DNA from: Cryptosporangium sp044454545
GTDB lineage: Bacteria > Actinomycetota > Actinomycetes > Mycobacteriales > Cryptosporangiaceae
DNA length: 64,000 bases
Assembly (NCBI RefSeq): GCF_044454545.1
Contig: NZ_JBITDV010000014.1
Coordinates: 124,001-188,000, forward strand
Reading direction: 5' to 3'
Below, piece by piece: positions 24,330 through 32,014 of this stretch (position 1 is its first letter; each line of letters begins with the position of its first letter). The translations under genes and the position numbers were made by a program. The notes below the pieces were generated by a model. That model was not told where the DNA came from. It saw only the letters and a list, made by a program, of their open reading frames with translations, and did no database searches.

Positions 24330-24669
24330 CCATCTGCTGGGGTTCACGAACAAGACCGCCAACCCGATCAACCTGATCGTCGGCCAGCTCAACTCGGGCG
24401 GTTGCGGCACCGATCCGTTCATCCAGGGCTGGTGGACGGTGCAGCCGGGAGACCTGGTCTTCACGTTGAAGTCGTCCTCACCCCACGACCGCTTCTTCTA
24501 CGCCGAGGACGGGGCGGGCAACGCCTGGTCGGGCAACGGGCCGTGGGTCGACCTGTTCCCGAAGTCGTTCGCGGGCTGCGCGAGCAACGGTGCACCGGGT
24601 GCGATGAAGCTGGTCCGCATGCGGCCGGTCGATCCGGAACCGATCGCGATTCTGGTTGCGTTGGGTTGA
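24322..24669 (+). CDS. DUF1036-like protein
   Basis: 115 residues from GTG (VPDHLLGFTNKTANPIN). The order of motifs FTNKT, GGCGTDPFIQGWWTVQPGD, FFYAEDGAGNAWSGNGPW and FPKSFAGC resembles DUF1036, whose members are small beta-rich proteins of unknown role. It lacks a signal peptide of its own; if the upstream fragment once carried one, this gene may now be stranded. Confidence 0.55.
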   Translation: MPDHLLGFTNKTANPINLIVGQLNSGGCGTDPFIQGWWTVQPGDLVFTLKSSSPHDRFFYAEDGAGNAWSGNGPWVDLFPKSFAGCASNGAPGAMKLVRMRPVDPEPIAILVALG

Positions 24670-24729
24670 TTCGCATTGACTTGTTCGGCGCAAGCCCGAT
24701 TCGCCCCGAGGTTGCCTCACGTAATCACG

Positions 24730-24894
24730 GCCAGCCAGGGCAGGGCCAGCCAGGGCAGGGCCAGCCAGGGCAGGGCCAGCCAGGGCAGGGCCAGCCAGGG
24801 CAAGGCCAGCCAGGGCAAGGCCAGCCAGGGCAAGGCTAGCCAGGGCTAGCCAGGGCTAGCCAGGGCCAGCGAGGGCCAGCCAGGGCCAGCCGGG
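24730..24894. repeat. Minisatellite: 7 x 15 bp then 6 x 10 bp
   Basis: Seven copies of GCCAGCCAGGGCAGG (three with GCAAG at the end) run without gaps from 24730 to 24834; from 24835 to 24894 there are six copies of a 10-base unit GCTAGCCAGG/GCCAGCCAGG, which is the 15-mer lacking GCAGG. It lies in the 302-base non-coding gap before the SMP-30 gene's end; nothing else is seen there. A plus-strand reading gives GQPGQ repeats but is stopped by the GCTAGC units. Confidence 0.95.
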
Positions 24895-24971
24895 CCAGGG
24901 AGGCGGGCCAGGGTGAGGCGGGCTGGGGTGAGTTCGGTCGACCGGCGTCCGGCGGCACCCGGGACGACGCG

Positions 24972-25808
24972 CTACGGACGGCCGGCGCGGGGCACCGTGA
25001 CCTCTCGGGTCAGGATCCGTCCGGTGCGGGACGTGAACAGCTCGCCCATGTTCTCGACGCCGCGCCATTCCGCGACCATCAGGTACAGGGTCGTGCCCTG
25101 CTCGCCGCCGAGCATGCAGGCGAAGCACGCCGCGTCGAGCTCGAACTGCTCCAGGATCTCGCCGCCGTCGGCCACCCGGTTGACCGTGGCACCGCCCTCG
25201 CGGGTGCCCGCGCACCAGATCGCGCCCTCGGCGTCCAGGCAGATGCCGTCGCCGCCGACGTCGGCCCAGGTGCGGCGTCCGGAGAGCGTGCCGTCGTCGG
25301 CGATGTCGAACGCGGTGAGGCGGTTCGCCCAGGATTCGGCGATGACGAGCGACGAGTTGTCGGGCGTCACGACCATGCCGTTGGGGAACGCGATGTCGTC
25401 GGCGAGGTGCTGCACGGTCCCGTCGGGCCGGATCATCACGATGCCGCCGGGCCTGAACTCCTCCCGGCCGAACTGGAAGCCGACGTAATTCAGGTAGATG
25501 GTGCCCCGTCCGTCGACGACGATTTCGTTCCAGCCACCTTCGCCGTACCCGGTCAGGTCGGTGTGCGTCTTCAGGGCGCCGTCGGCGTCCAGAACAAGTA
25601 GTTCGTCGTTGCCGGTCACGACGAGGCGGCCGTCCGGCAGCCAGTCGATGCAGACGCCGGCGGGCTTCGAGGGGCGGGCCATCACCTCGGGCGAGCCGTC
25701 CGGGCGGAGCCGGACGATCTCGTTCGCGCCCCAGTGGGCGAACCAGAGGTGCCCGTCGTGCCACCGCGGCGATTCGCCGACGATCAATCCGCTGAGCTTG
25801 GTTTCCAT
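24972..25808 (-). CDS. SMP-30/gluconolactonase family protein
   Basis: 278 residues starting ATG at 25808. Six-bladed propeller features: GESPRWHDGHLWFAHW with the metal-ligand Glu in the first blade, PDGRLVVTG, YGEGGWNEIVVDGRGTIYLN with the conserved Asn, and FPNGMVVTPDNSSLVIAESW with Asn and Asp. It should be a metal-dependent lactonase; substrate unknown. The AsnC gene ends 25 bases upstream on the same strand and may be its operon partner. Confidence 0.85.
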   Translation of the reverse strand: METKLSGLIVGESPRWHDGHLWFAHWGANEIVRLRPDGSPEVMARPSKPAGVCIDWLPDGRLVVTGNDELLVLDADGALKTHTDLTGYGEGGWNEIVVDGRGTIYLNYVGFQFGREEFRPGGIVMIRPDGTVQHLADDIAFPNGMVVTPDNSSLVIAESWANRLTAFDIADDGTLSGRRTWADVGGDGICLDAEGAIWCAGTREGGATVNRVADGGEILEQFELDAACFACMLGGEQGTTLYLMVAEWRGVENMGELFTSRTGRILTREVTVPRAGRP

Positions 25809-25833
25809 GGCCAAGAGACGAACGGCGTCCCGG

Positions 25834-26331
25834 CTAATCGACAGTCCATCCGGCGGACGGGGTGACCGGGCGTTCGACGGAGCCGGGGCGGGCGACGGTT
25901 CCGTCCTGGTACGGGGTGGAGAGCACGACGTGCGTGTGCAGCTCGCCGTGCAGGCCGAGCTGTTCGATGACGCCTTCGAGATGAGCCAGCGTGGTCGCGC
26001 GGAGTTTGAGAATCGTGCAGTGCGCGCCGCTGAGTTTGTGCACCTCGACGACCTCCGGGTAGTCCTCGGCGCGGCTGGTGCGCAGCAGGCAGCTGCCGAG
26101 CTTGCAGCGGAGCTGGACGAAAGCCGTGATCTCGTGGCCGGCGCGGCGCGCGTCGACCACCGCGCGGTAGCCGGTGATGACGCCGTGCTGCTCGAGGCGG
26201 CGGACCCGTTCGGCGACCGCGGGCGAGGAGAGGTGGATCCGGCGGCCGAGTTCGTTGAACGACAGCCGGCCGTCCTGCTGGAGCTCGTCGAGGATGCGCC
26301 AGTCGGTGTCGTCCGGGTGGAAAGCATTCAT
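25834..26331 (-). CDS. Lrp/AsnC family regulator
   Basis: 165 residues from ATG 26331. HTH at about 7-55 (DDTDWRILDELQQDGRLSFNELGRRIHLSSPAVAERVRRLEQHGVITGY) and an AsnC ligand domain with LSGAHCTILKLRA. Divergent from an MFS transporter, 91 bases apart. The C-terminal 20 residues are an extra tail beyond the family's usual end. Confidence 0.88.
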   Translation of the reverse strand: MNAFHPDDTDWRILDELQQDGRLSFNELGRRIHLSSPAVAERVRRLEQHGVITGYRAVVDARRAGHEITAFVQLRCKLGSCLLRTSRAEDYPEVVEVHKLSGAHCTILKLRATTLAHLEGVIEQLGLHGELHTHVVLSTPYQDGTVARPGSVERPVTPSAGWTVD

Positions 26332-26409
26332 CGGCAATCGCCTTGTGATCGGTAAGTGGGCCGGGCGTATCGATGGTCGTCGCCCATGGGGGTTCGCACT
26401 CGGGATTTC

Positions 26410-26415
26410 TAGCGT
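26410..26415 (+). promoter_or_regulatory. -10 hexamer TAGCGT, leaderless spacing
   Basis: TAGCGT, seven bases, ATG at 26423. Confidence 0.5.
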
Positions 26416-26422
26416 TTCGGGC

Positions 26423-27724
26423 ATGACGCGGAAGCTGGTCGGACTGTGGATCGCCGGGGCGCTCGGGGGATTGGCGCAGACGTTGGCCGGGGTGGCGGTG
26501 ACGCTGATGGTGAGTGGCATGTCGTCGTCGAACGGAGTCGTGGGGCTACCGCAGACGATGCAGGTGCTGGGGACGGCGGTGGCGGCGCCGCTGATCGCGC
26601 GGGCGTCGGCGCGGTGGGGGCGCGGGGTGGCGCTCGGGTGCGGCGGGCTGGTCGGTGCCGGGGGATGCGCGGTGCTGGTGGCTGCGGCCGCGTCGGCGAG
26701 CGTCCCGATGGCACTGGCAGGGAGTTGCGCGACCGGGGCGGGCGCGGCCTCCGTCGCGCTGGCCCGCTACGCCGCGGTGGACGCCGGGCCGGACCCCACT
26801 CCGGACCCCACTCCGGACGCCGGGCCGGACGCCTCTCGGCCGGACGCCGCTCGGCCGGACGCCGCTCGGCCGGACGCCGCTCGGGCGGACGCCGCTCGGG
26901 CGGACGCCGCTCGGGCGGACGCCGCTCGGGCGGGCACCGTACGGGCGGGCACCGAAGGCCGGGCGCTGGCGTCGGTGCTGGCGGCGGTGGCGGTCGGCGC
27001 CGTGGCCGGTCCGAACCTGCTCGCGCCAGCAGCGTCCGTGGAGGGGTTCCCCGAGTACGCGCTGGCGTTCGTGGTCGCGGCGGTGGCGTTCGGTGCAGCG
27101 GCCGCGGTCTGGAGCCTGGTGGCGGGTGCGACCCCCACCCGGCCTCCGGCGGCCGTCCGAGGTGGCCGGGAGCTGGCACCGTCGATCGTGTTGCTGGGGG
27201 TCGCCAACCTGGTGATGGTGGGGACGATGACCATGGCGCCGGTCCAGTTGCACCACCTGGGGGCCGGGCTGGGAGTGGTGGGCGCGGTGGTCGGAGTGCA
27301 CATCGGGGCGATGTTCGCGCCGGCACCGCTGAGCGGATGGCTCGTCGACCGGTTCGGGGTCGGTGGGGGTGCGGTGGCGGCGAGCGTCACGTTGCTGGCG
27401 GCCACGTCGCTGGCGGCGCTGAGCGCCGATTCGCCGGTCTTGCTGACGGTTGCCATCGGGCTGCTCGGGCTCGGGTGGAGCGCTGCGGTGGTGACCGGTA
27501 GCGCGGCGCTGGTGCGCAGTGCCACCGCGGCGGCCCGGCCGCGTGCGGAGGCCGTGGGGGAGATCGCGATGGGGCTGGCCGCCGCGGTGGGCGGGGCGGC
27601 GTCCGGGGTGCTGGTGGGCCTGGGGGGATACCCGGCGCCGGCGGCCGTGGCCGCGGTGTGCGTCGTCGGGCTCCTGATCCCGATCGCGCTCCGGGTCTCG
27701 ACGACGGCCACCCCTCCGGTCTAG
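26423..27724 (+). CDS. MFS transporter with expanded repeat loop
   Basis: 433 residues, about 12 membrane segments. MSGMSSSNGVVGLPQTMQVLGTAVA and RASARWGRGVALG fit the TM1-TM3 region of drug-exporter type MFS proteins. Between about residues 119 and 175, in what should be the central cytoplasmic loop, there is a run of DAGPDPTPDPT and then PDAAR/ADAAR pentapeptides encoded by a minisatellite. The rest is normal. The divergent AsnC protein may control it. Substrate unknown. Confidence 0.8.
   Translation: MTRKLVGLWIAGALGGLAQTLAGVAVTLMVSGMSSSNGVVGLPQTMQVLGTAVAAPLIARASARWGRGVALGCGGLVGAGGCAVLVAAAASASVPMALAGSCATGAGAASVALARYAAVDAGPDPTPDPTPDAGPDASRPDAARPDAARPDAARADAARADAARADAARAGTVRAGTEGRALASVLAAVAVGAVAGPNLLAPAASVEGFPEYALAFVVAAVAFGAAAAVWSLVAGATPTRPPAAVRGGRELAPSIVLLGVANLVMVGTMTMAPVQLHHLGAGLGVVGAVVGVHIGAMFAPAPLSGWLVDRFGVGGGAVAASVTLLAATSLAALSADSPVLLTVAIGLLGLGWSAAVVTGSAALVRSATAAARPRAEAVGEIAMGLAAAVGGAASGVLVGLGGYPAPAAVAAVCVVGLLIPIALRVSTTATPPV
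26779..26946 (+). repeat. In-frame minisatellite: 4 x 12 bp then 8 x 15 bp
   Basis: Four 12-base units (GGACGCCGGGCC or GGACCCCACTCC) are followed by eight 15-base units (GGACGCCGCTCGGCC/GGGC, the last diverged). All are multiples of three, so copy-number change keeps the MFS frame. Encodes repeating PDAAR and ADAAR. Confidence 0.95.
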
Positions 27725-28326
27725 GCGGGCGCGAGACCCAGGCCGGTGAGGACGATGTCGGCGAGGCGGGCCGAGCGAGCGAGGCGTTCGGCGCGGGTCG
27801 CGGCACGGACGCTGCTCCCGGCGGCCAGGGCCAGCAGGACGTCGGAGGGGACCAGGTCGGGGCGGACGACACCGGCACGGCGGGCTCGGCCGACCAGCGA
27901 GGCCAGGTCCCGGCGGAAGAGCGGGTCGGGGGCCGGGGCGGCGGCCCGGAACGCGGCCACGAACGCGGGATGCTCGGCCTGGACCGTGATCGTGTGGTGC
28001 ACGTAGCGGCGCAGTCCGCGGGCCGGGTCGGGGTCGGTGACCGCCCGGTGGACCGCGTCCTCGCACGCCCGCGCCTGCTCGGCGTAGGCGGTGGTGACGA
28101 GGTCGTCGCGGGTCGGGAAGTGCCGGTAGAACGTCGCGGCCGACAACCCGGCTTCCCGGGCGAGGTCGCGCGCCGAGGCCGGCGCACCCGGCCGGGCCAG
28201 CCGCCGAGCCGCGGCGAGCAAGCGCGCACGGTTCTCGGCGGCGTCGGCGCGGCGTGGGCCGGTGCGCGGCGCGCCGTCGTTCCGAGGCAGTTCGGCGCGA
28301 AGGTGTCCCGCTTCGGGGCTGCCCAT
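27721..28326 (-). CDS. TetR family regulator
   Basis: 201 residues from ATG 28326. An Arg-rich N-terminus precedes the HTH at about 44-68 (SARDLAREAGLSAATFYRHFPTRDDLVTTAY); the rest fits the SCO1712-like TetR_C domain (VRPDLVPSDVLLALAAGSS). Divergent from a quinone oxidoreductase 26 bases away. It overlaps the MFS 3' end by 4 bases. Confidence 0.87.
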   Translation of the reverse strand: MGSPEAGHLRAELPRNDGAPRTGPRRADAAENRARLLAAARRLARPGAPASARDLAREAGLSAATFYRHFPTRDDLVTTAYAEQARACEDAVHRAVTDPDPARGLRRYVHHTITVQAEHPAFVAAFRAAAPAPDPLFRRDLASLVGRARRAGVVRPDLVPSDVLLALAAGSSVRAATRAERLARSARLADIVLTGLGLAPA

Positions 28327-28352
28327 GGTCCCGGTCCCTAACGTCGCTGGAC

Positions 28353-29294
28353 ATGAAGGCATTGCAGTTCGGTGAGTACGGGGATCCGAACGTCCTCGTC
28401 GTCGGCGATGTTCCGGAGCCGCACGTCGGGCCGGGCGAGATCCGGATCGCGGTGCGCGCCGCCGGGGTCTCGCCGGGGGACGCGGCGATGCGCTCCGGCG
28501 CCTGGCGGGATCGGGTCCCGCTGACCCTGCCGTACGTCGTGGGCCTGGACGCCGCCGGGATCGTCGACGAGGTCGGGGAAGGCGTGGACGACGTCCGGAT
28601 CGGGGACGCGGTGTTCGGGCTGCGGTTGCGCGGCGGGACCACCGCCGAGCACGCCCTGCTGGACGCGTGGGCGCCGAAGCCGGCCGGCATGAGCTGGGAA
28701 CAGGCCGGTGGGGCGGCCGGCAGCATCGAGACCGCGGTCCGGGCCCTCGACGCGGTGAACCCCGCCGCCGCCGCCGGGGCCGCCGCCGGGCGGACGGTGG
28801 TGATCGACGGGGCCGCCGGGGGCGTCGGGGCGATCGCGGTGCAGATCGCGGTCGCGCGAGGAGCCAGGGTCATCGGCACGGCCAGCCCCGCGAACCACGC
28901 CTTTCTGGCGAGCCTCGGTGCCACCCCGGTCGGGTACGGCCCGGGCCTCCCGGCCCGGATCGACGCCCGGATCCCCGCCCGCCCCGTGCGGGTCGACGCC
29001 GCCATCGACGTCGCCGGGCACGGGTCGGTGGGGGAGCTCGTGCGCCTCACCGGCGACCCGGACACGGTCGTCACGCTGATCGACCCGACCGCGGGTGAGC
29101 ACGGCGTCCGTCTGGTGCGGTTCGACCCGGGCGGCGACGTCCGCGGTGCCTTGCGGTACGGCGCCGGGCTCGTCGCCGACGGGCGGCTCGTCGTCCACCT
29201 GGCCGACGTCTACCCCCTGCACGAGGGGCCGGCCGCGCACGCACGGGTCGCGACCGGGCACGCGCGCGGGAAGGTCGTGATCACGGTCCCCTGA
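28353..29294 (+). CDS. NADP-dependent quinone oxidoreductase-like (zinc-less MDR)
   Basis: 313 residues. MKALQFGEYGDPNVLVVGDVPEP and GEIRIAVRAAGVSPGDAAMRSG begin the GroES-like domain; VVIDGAAGGVGAIAVQIAVARGARVIGTAS is the nucleotide site. No zinc-binding Cys cluster. Probably reduces quinones or enals with NADPH. TAACGT eight bases before the ATG is a possible -10. Likely repressed by the divergent TetR. Confidence 0.88.
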   Translation: MKALQFGEYGDPNVLVVGDVPEPHVGPGEIRIAVRAAGVSPGDAAMRSGAWRDRVPLTLPYVVGLDAAGIVDEVGEGVDDVRIGDAVFGLRLRGGTTAEHALLDAWAPKPAGMSWEQAGGAAGSIETAVRALDAVNPAAAAGAAAGRTVVIDGAAGGVGAIAVQIAVARGARVIGTASPANHAFLASLGATPVGYGPGLPARIDARIPARPVRVDAAIDVAGHGSVGELVRLTGDPDTVVTLIDPTAGEHGVRLVRFDPGGDVRGALRYGAGLVADGRLVVHLADVYPLHEGPAAHARVATGHARGKVVITVP

Positions 29295-29297
29295 CGA

Positions 29298-29311
29298 TCG
29301 ACCTTGGTCGA
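29298..29311. repeat. Palindrome TCGACC-TT-GGTCGA
   Basis: Perfect 6+2+6 palindrome directly after the oxidoreductase stop, followed by GGGGG-CGA-CCCCC (29315-29327). Could be terminator parts or a binding site. Confidence 0.35.
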
Positions 29312-29344
29312 CGCGGGGGCGACCCCCGGCCGCAGCCCGGGGAC

Positions 29345-29385
29345 GCCGTCGGGCGGAACGCTGATCGTGACAGCGTCCCGACGGC
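29345..29385 (+). promoter_or_regulatory. Long stem-loop just before a ribosome binding site
   Basis: GCCGTCGGG (29345-29353) pairs with CCCGACGGC (29377-29385) and ACGCTG (29358-29363) with CAGCGT (29371-29376), giving 15 base pairs with a one-sided CGGA bulge and 7-base loop. GAGGAG of the next gene begins two bases later. Either the terminator of the upstream gene or a control of translation downstream. Confidence 0.6.
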
Positions 29386-29397
29386 CGAGGAGCCCCC

Positions 29398-30360
29398 ATG
29401 CCCGTGTTCGCGCTCTGGGTCCTGGCACCCTACGCCGCCGAGTGCTCGTGGGGCGGGTTCGCGCTACCGGACTACCCGTTCGTGATCCTGTTCCTCGGGC
29501 CGCTGTACGGCGGGGCGGCGGTGTTGATCCGGGAGGCGGCCCGCCGGACCGGCGGTGGCTGGCCGGCGATCGTGCTGCTGGCGACGGCGTTCGGGGTCTA
29601 CATGGCTGGGCTCGTCGATCAGTCGCTGTTCAATCTGGACTACCTGGACGACACCGAGTTCGCGGGGATCATGCGGGACCCGCGCGACACGCTCGTGCCG
29701 GGAGTCGGCGTCAGCCTCGGCGACGCGCTCAACTTCGTCGGGAACCACGTGGCGTTGACGATCTGCGCGCCGATCGCGGTGATCGAGTCGTTCGTGCGGC
29801 CTTCGCGGCGGCGGGAACCGTGGCTCGGGCGGTGGGGGCTGGGGGCCGTGGGCGTGCTGTTCGTGCTCGGGAGCGTGCTGATCCACGCGGATTCCTCCAA
29901 GGGCTTCACCGCGGCACGGCATCAGCTCGCGATCGCCTCCGCCACCGTGCTCGTGCTGATCGCCGCAGCGCTGCTCGTTCGCCGGCGGGCAACGGTGACG
30001 TCGGCCGGGCGGGCGCCGAGGGCGATCTGGGCCGGGGTCGTCACGCTCGCGGCAGCAGCGGGCACGGATCTGGTGCCCGGCTGGGGTGGGCCGGCCGTTT
30101 ACGTGGCGGCGATCGTCGTCGCCGCGGTGGTCGTCGTGCGGTGGTCCCGGCGGGACGGGTGGGGGCAGAGGCACGTGCTGGCCGCCTGGTCGGGGCCGTT
30201 GCTGCTGGCCGGGATCACCGCCTACCTGGTACCGAACTACGCCCCGGCCACACCGGCCCAGGCCCTGATCGGCGACGTCACGATCACCGTCGTGACGCTG
30301 TCCCTGGTGATCGGGGCCGCGCTCAGCGCACGCCGCGATCCGACTCCCACTCCGTCCTAG
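29398..30360 (+). CDS. Polytopic membrane protein, unknown
   Basis: 320 residues, ATG six bases after GAGGAG. About eight membrane segments (VLAPYAAECSWGGFALPDYPFVILFLGPLYGG first; LLLAGITAYLVPNYAPATPAQ late). A hydrophilic loop FNLDYLDDTEFAGIMRDPRD lies after segment 3. No known motif; family not recognised. Confidence 0.75.
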   Translation: MPVFALWVLAPYAAECSWGGFALPDYPFVILFLGPLYGGAAVLIREAARRTGGGWPAIVLLATAFGVYMAGLVDQSLFNLDYLDDTEFAGIMRDPRDTLVPGVGVSLGDALNFVGNHVALTICAPIAVIESFVRPSRRREPWLGRWGLGAVGVLFVLGSVLIHADSSKGFTAARHQLAIASATVLVLIAAALLVRRRATVTSAGRAPRAIWAGVVTLAAAAGTDLVPGWGGPAVYVAAIVVAAVVVVRWSRRDGWGQRHVLAAWSGPLLLAGITAYLVPNYAPATPAQALIGDVTITVVTLSLVIGAALSARRDPTPTPS

Positions 30361-30480
30361 TCAGCGCGGCTCGACCCCGAGCTCGGCGAACCCCTTGTCG
30401 ACCAGCGCCCGCGACCCCTCGCTCGCGTACCCTTGCCCCCAGTCGCGCACCGTGGGGAACGGGGTCGGGATGCCGCACAT
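30361..30480 (-). pseudogene. GNAT acetyltransferase scrap (39 codons)
   Basis: ATG at 30480 to TGA at 30361 encodes MCGIPTPFPTVRD, then WGQGYASEGSRALVDKGFAELGVEP. The second part is the conserved acetyl-CoA-binding stretch of GNAT enzymes (GxGYAxEAxxALxxxGFxELG). The N-terminal strands and everything after this helix are missing. It abuts the methyltransferase-fusion stop at 30481. Confidence 0.65.
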
Positions 30481-31899
30481 CTACCCGTTCCGGTAGAACT
30501 CGCGCTGCGCGGTGATCGTGATACCGGCGTCGCCGCCGGCGCCCCGGAGCTTCTGCCAGATCGAGACCTGGTCGATCCGGGTGTCGTCCGTCCAGTACGG
30601 ATCGAAGAGCATCCACCCGACGGTCGTCTGTTCGTGGGTCGCCTGCTCCAGGAAATCGCCGTCGTCGGGGCCGAACGTGATCGAGACTTCGTCGGAGTTC
30701 CGGTGGTAGGTGGCCGGAATCGCCGAGCGAGGGGTTCCGCTGTCCTCGGGCCGCACGGCCCGGACGACCGGGTCGATCAGCCCGTGCCCCACCGGGCGAC
30801 GGACCTGCCAGCCCGCACCGCGCAGATGCCGGTCCATCGCCTCGGTCGCTGCGGCCAGCGTCGAGCCCCGGAGGCTGTAGAACGCAGTGATCCGGACCAG
30901 GCAGAGGTTGTCGAACTCGTCGTTGTGCTTGAGCCCGTGCGAGCCGGGATAGCAGGTCGCCTGGTGGGTCTCCGCCACCGGCTTCGCGCCCGGTGGCGCG
31001 GGCACCGCCAACGTCTGCCGGATTCGCTGCTCGGCGTCGTGGCGCGCCGCCGTGAACTTCGTGCTGTGGACGTCCGGCCGGTCGGCGACGAACAGCTGGG
31101 AACTGGGCAGGCGAGTGAGTTTCTCGCACCCCCCGCAGCAGCAGGCGAACACCAGCAGCAGCGGGAGCAGCGTCGTCAGGATGCGCGAGGTCCGGGACCG
31201 GCGGCGGGCCACCGGGCGGACGCTGGTGACCGCGGGGGCGGCCGGGTCCGGGCGGTTGCGGGCCAGCAAGTAGCAGCGGCGGCTGGGGTACTCGCCCTCG
31301 CCCGGGACCCGGATCGTGCTGGACACGACCGTGACCCCGGCCGCCGCCAGATCGGCCGCGACCTCGTCCGGGTCGAGGAAGTGGAAGTCGAGGTCGACCT
31401 TCGCCCCGAACCACGTGCTGAGGTGTCTCACGCCGCCGGTGTCGACCGAGGCGTCGTCGACGTGGAACGCCAGCAGCAGCGACCCGCCGGGCCGCAGCAC
31501 CCGGGAGAACTCCCGGTAGGTCCGCCGTCGCTCCGCGGCGGTCAGGTGGATCAGCGAGTAGAACGCGACCACCCCGGCGAGCGTGTCGGTGGCCGCAGGC
31601 AGGTCGGTCATCGTTCCGACCACGAATCGGACGCCCGGCGCGCGGCGGCGGGCCTCGGCGATCATCGCGGGGGAGAGATCGAGCCCGACGACGTCGGGGT
31701 GCGTGCCGGCGAGGAACCGGGTGACCTGTCCGGGTCCGCAGCCGACGTCGGCGACCGGGCCGTCCCCGGCCAGTTCGAGGAAGGCGCCGAGCAGCGCACG
31801 GTCCGCCGGTTTGGCCTCCAGTTCGTCGTACAGGTCGTCCGCGTAGGCGCTCGCGACCAGGTCGTACGAGGCGCGAACGTTCGACTGATCGCCCGGCAT
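30481..31899 (-). CDS. SAM methyltransferase fused to a membrane-anchored domain
   Basis: 472 residues from ATG 31899. Residues 1-215 are a complete class-I methyltransferase: VADVGCGPGQVTRFL is the SAM loop, VVGLDLSPAMIAEARRR the second strand, and SRRCYLLARNR a usual end. Without any stop it continues into RRRSRTSRILTTLLPLLLVFACCCGGC, a membrane anchor at about 238-262, and a 210-residue domain predicted to be outside the membrane (HQATCYPGSHGLKHNDEFDNLCLVR). The order puts the enzyme inside and the second domain outside. I infer read-through fusion of two genes; an internal GTG before ARRRSRTSR could still start the second part alone. Confidence 0.75.
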   Translation of the reverse strand: MPGDQSNVRASYDLVASAYADDLYDELEAKPADRALLGAFLELAGDGPVADVGCGPGQVTRFLAGTHPDVVGLDLSPAMIAEARRRAPGVRFVVGTMTDLPAATDTLAGVVAFYSLIHLTAAERRRTYREFSRVLRPGGSLLLAFHVDDASVDTGGVRHLSTWFGAKVDLDFHFLDPDEVAADLAAAGVTVVSSTIRVPGEGEYPSRRCYLLARNRPDPAAPAVTSVRPVARRRSRTSRILTTLLPLLLVFACCCGGCEKLTRLPSSQLFVADRPDVHSTKFTAARHDAEQRIRQTLAVPAPPGAKPVAETHQATCYPGSHGLKHNDEFDNLCLVRITAFYSLRGSTLAAATEAMDRHLRGAGWQVRRPVGHGLIDPVVRAVRPEDSGTPRSAIPATYHRNSDEVSITFGPDDGDFLEQATHEQTTVGWMLFDPYWTDDTRIDQVSIWQKLRGAGGDAGITITAQREFYRNG

Positions 31900-32014
31900 G
31901 AGCGGCAGCGTAGAGGCGGAGGGCCGGTTCCATACCCGAATCCAGCGGCGAACGTGTAACGCTCGGATCCGATCCGGACAGAAAGTGGTGTCGACCGCCT
32001 CCGGAGGAGTACCG

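Noticed and set aside
24402..24839. GQPGQ repeat protein read from the minisatellite
   Set aside because: No start or ribosome site, runs through the DUF1036-like gene in another frame, and ends where the repeat changes to GCTAGC.
24730..24894. CRISPR-like array
   Set aside because: Units are contiguous with no spacers; it is a simple tandem repeat.
31871..31885. Possible LexA box near CGAACGTTCG
   Set aside because: The half sites touch with no 4-base spacer, so it does not fit the SOS box.
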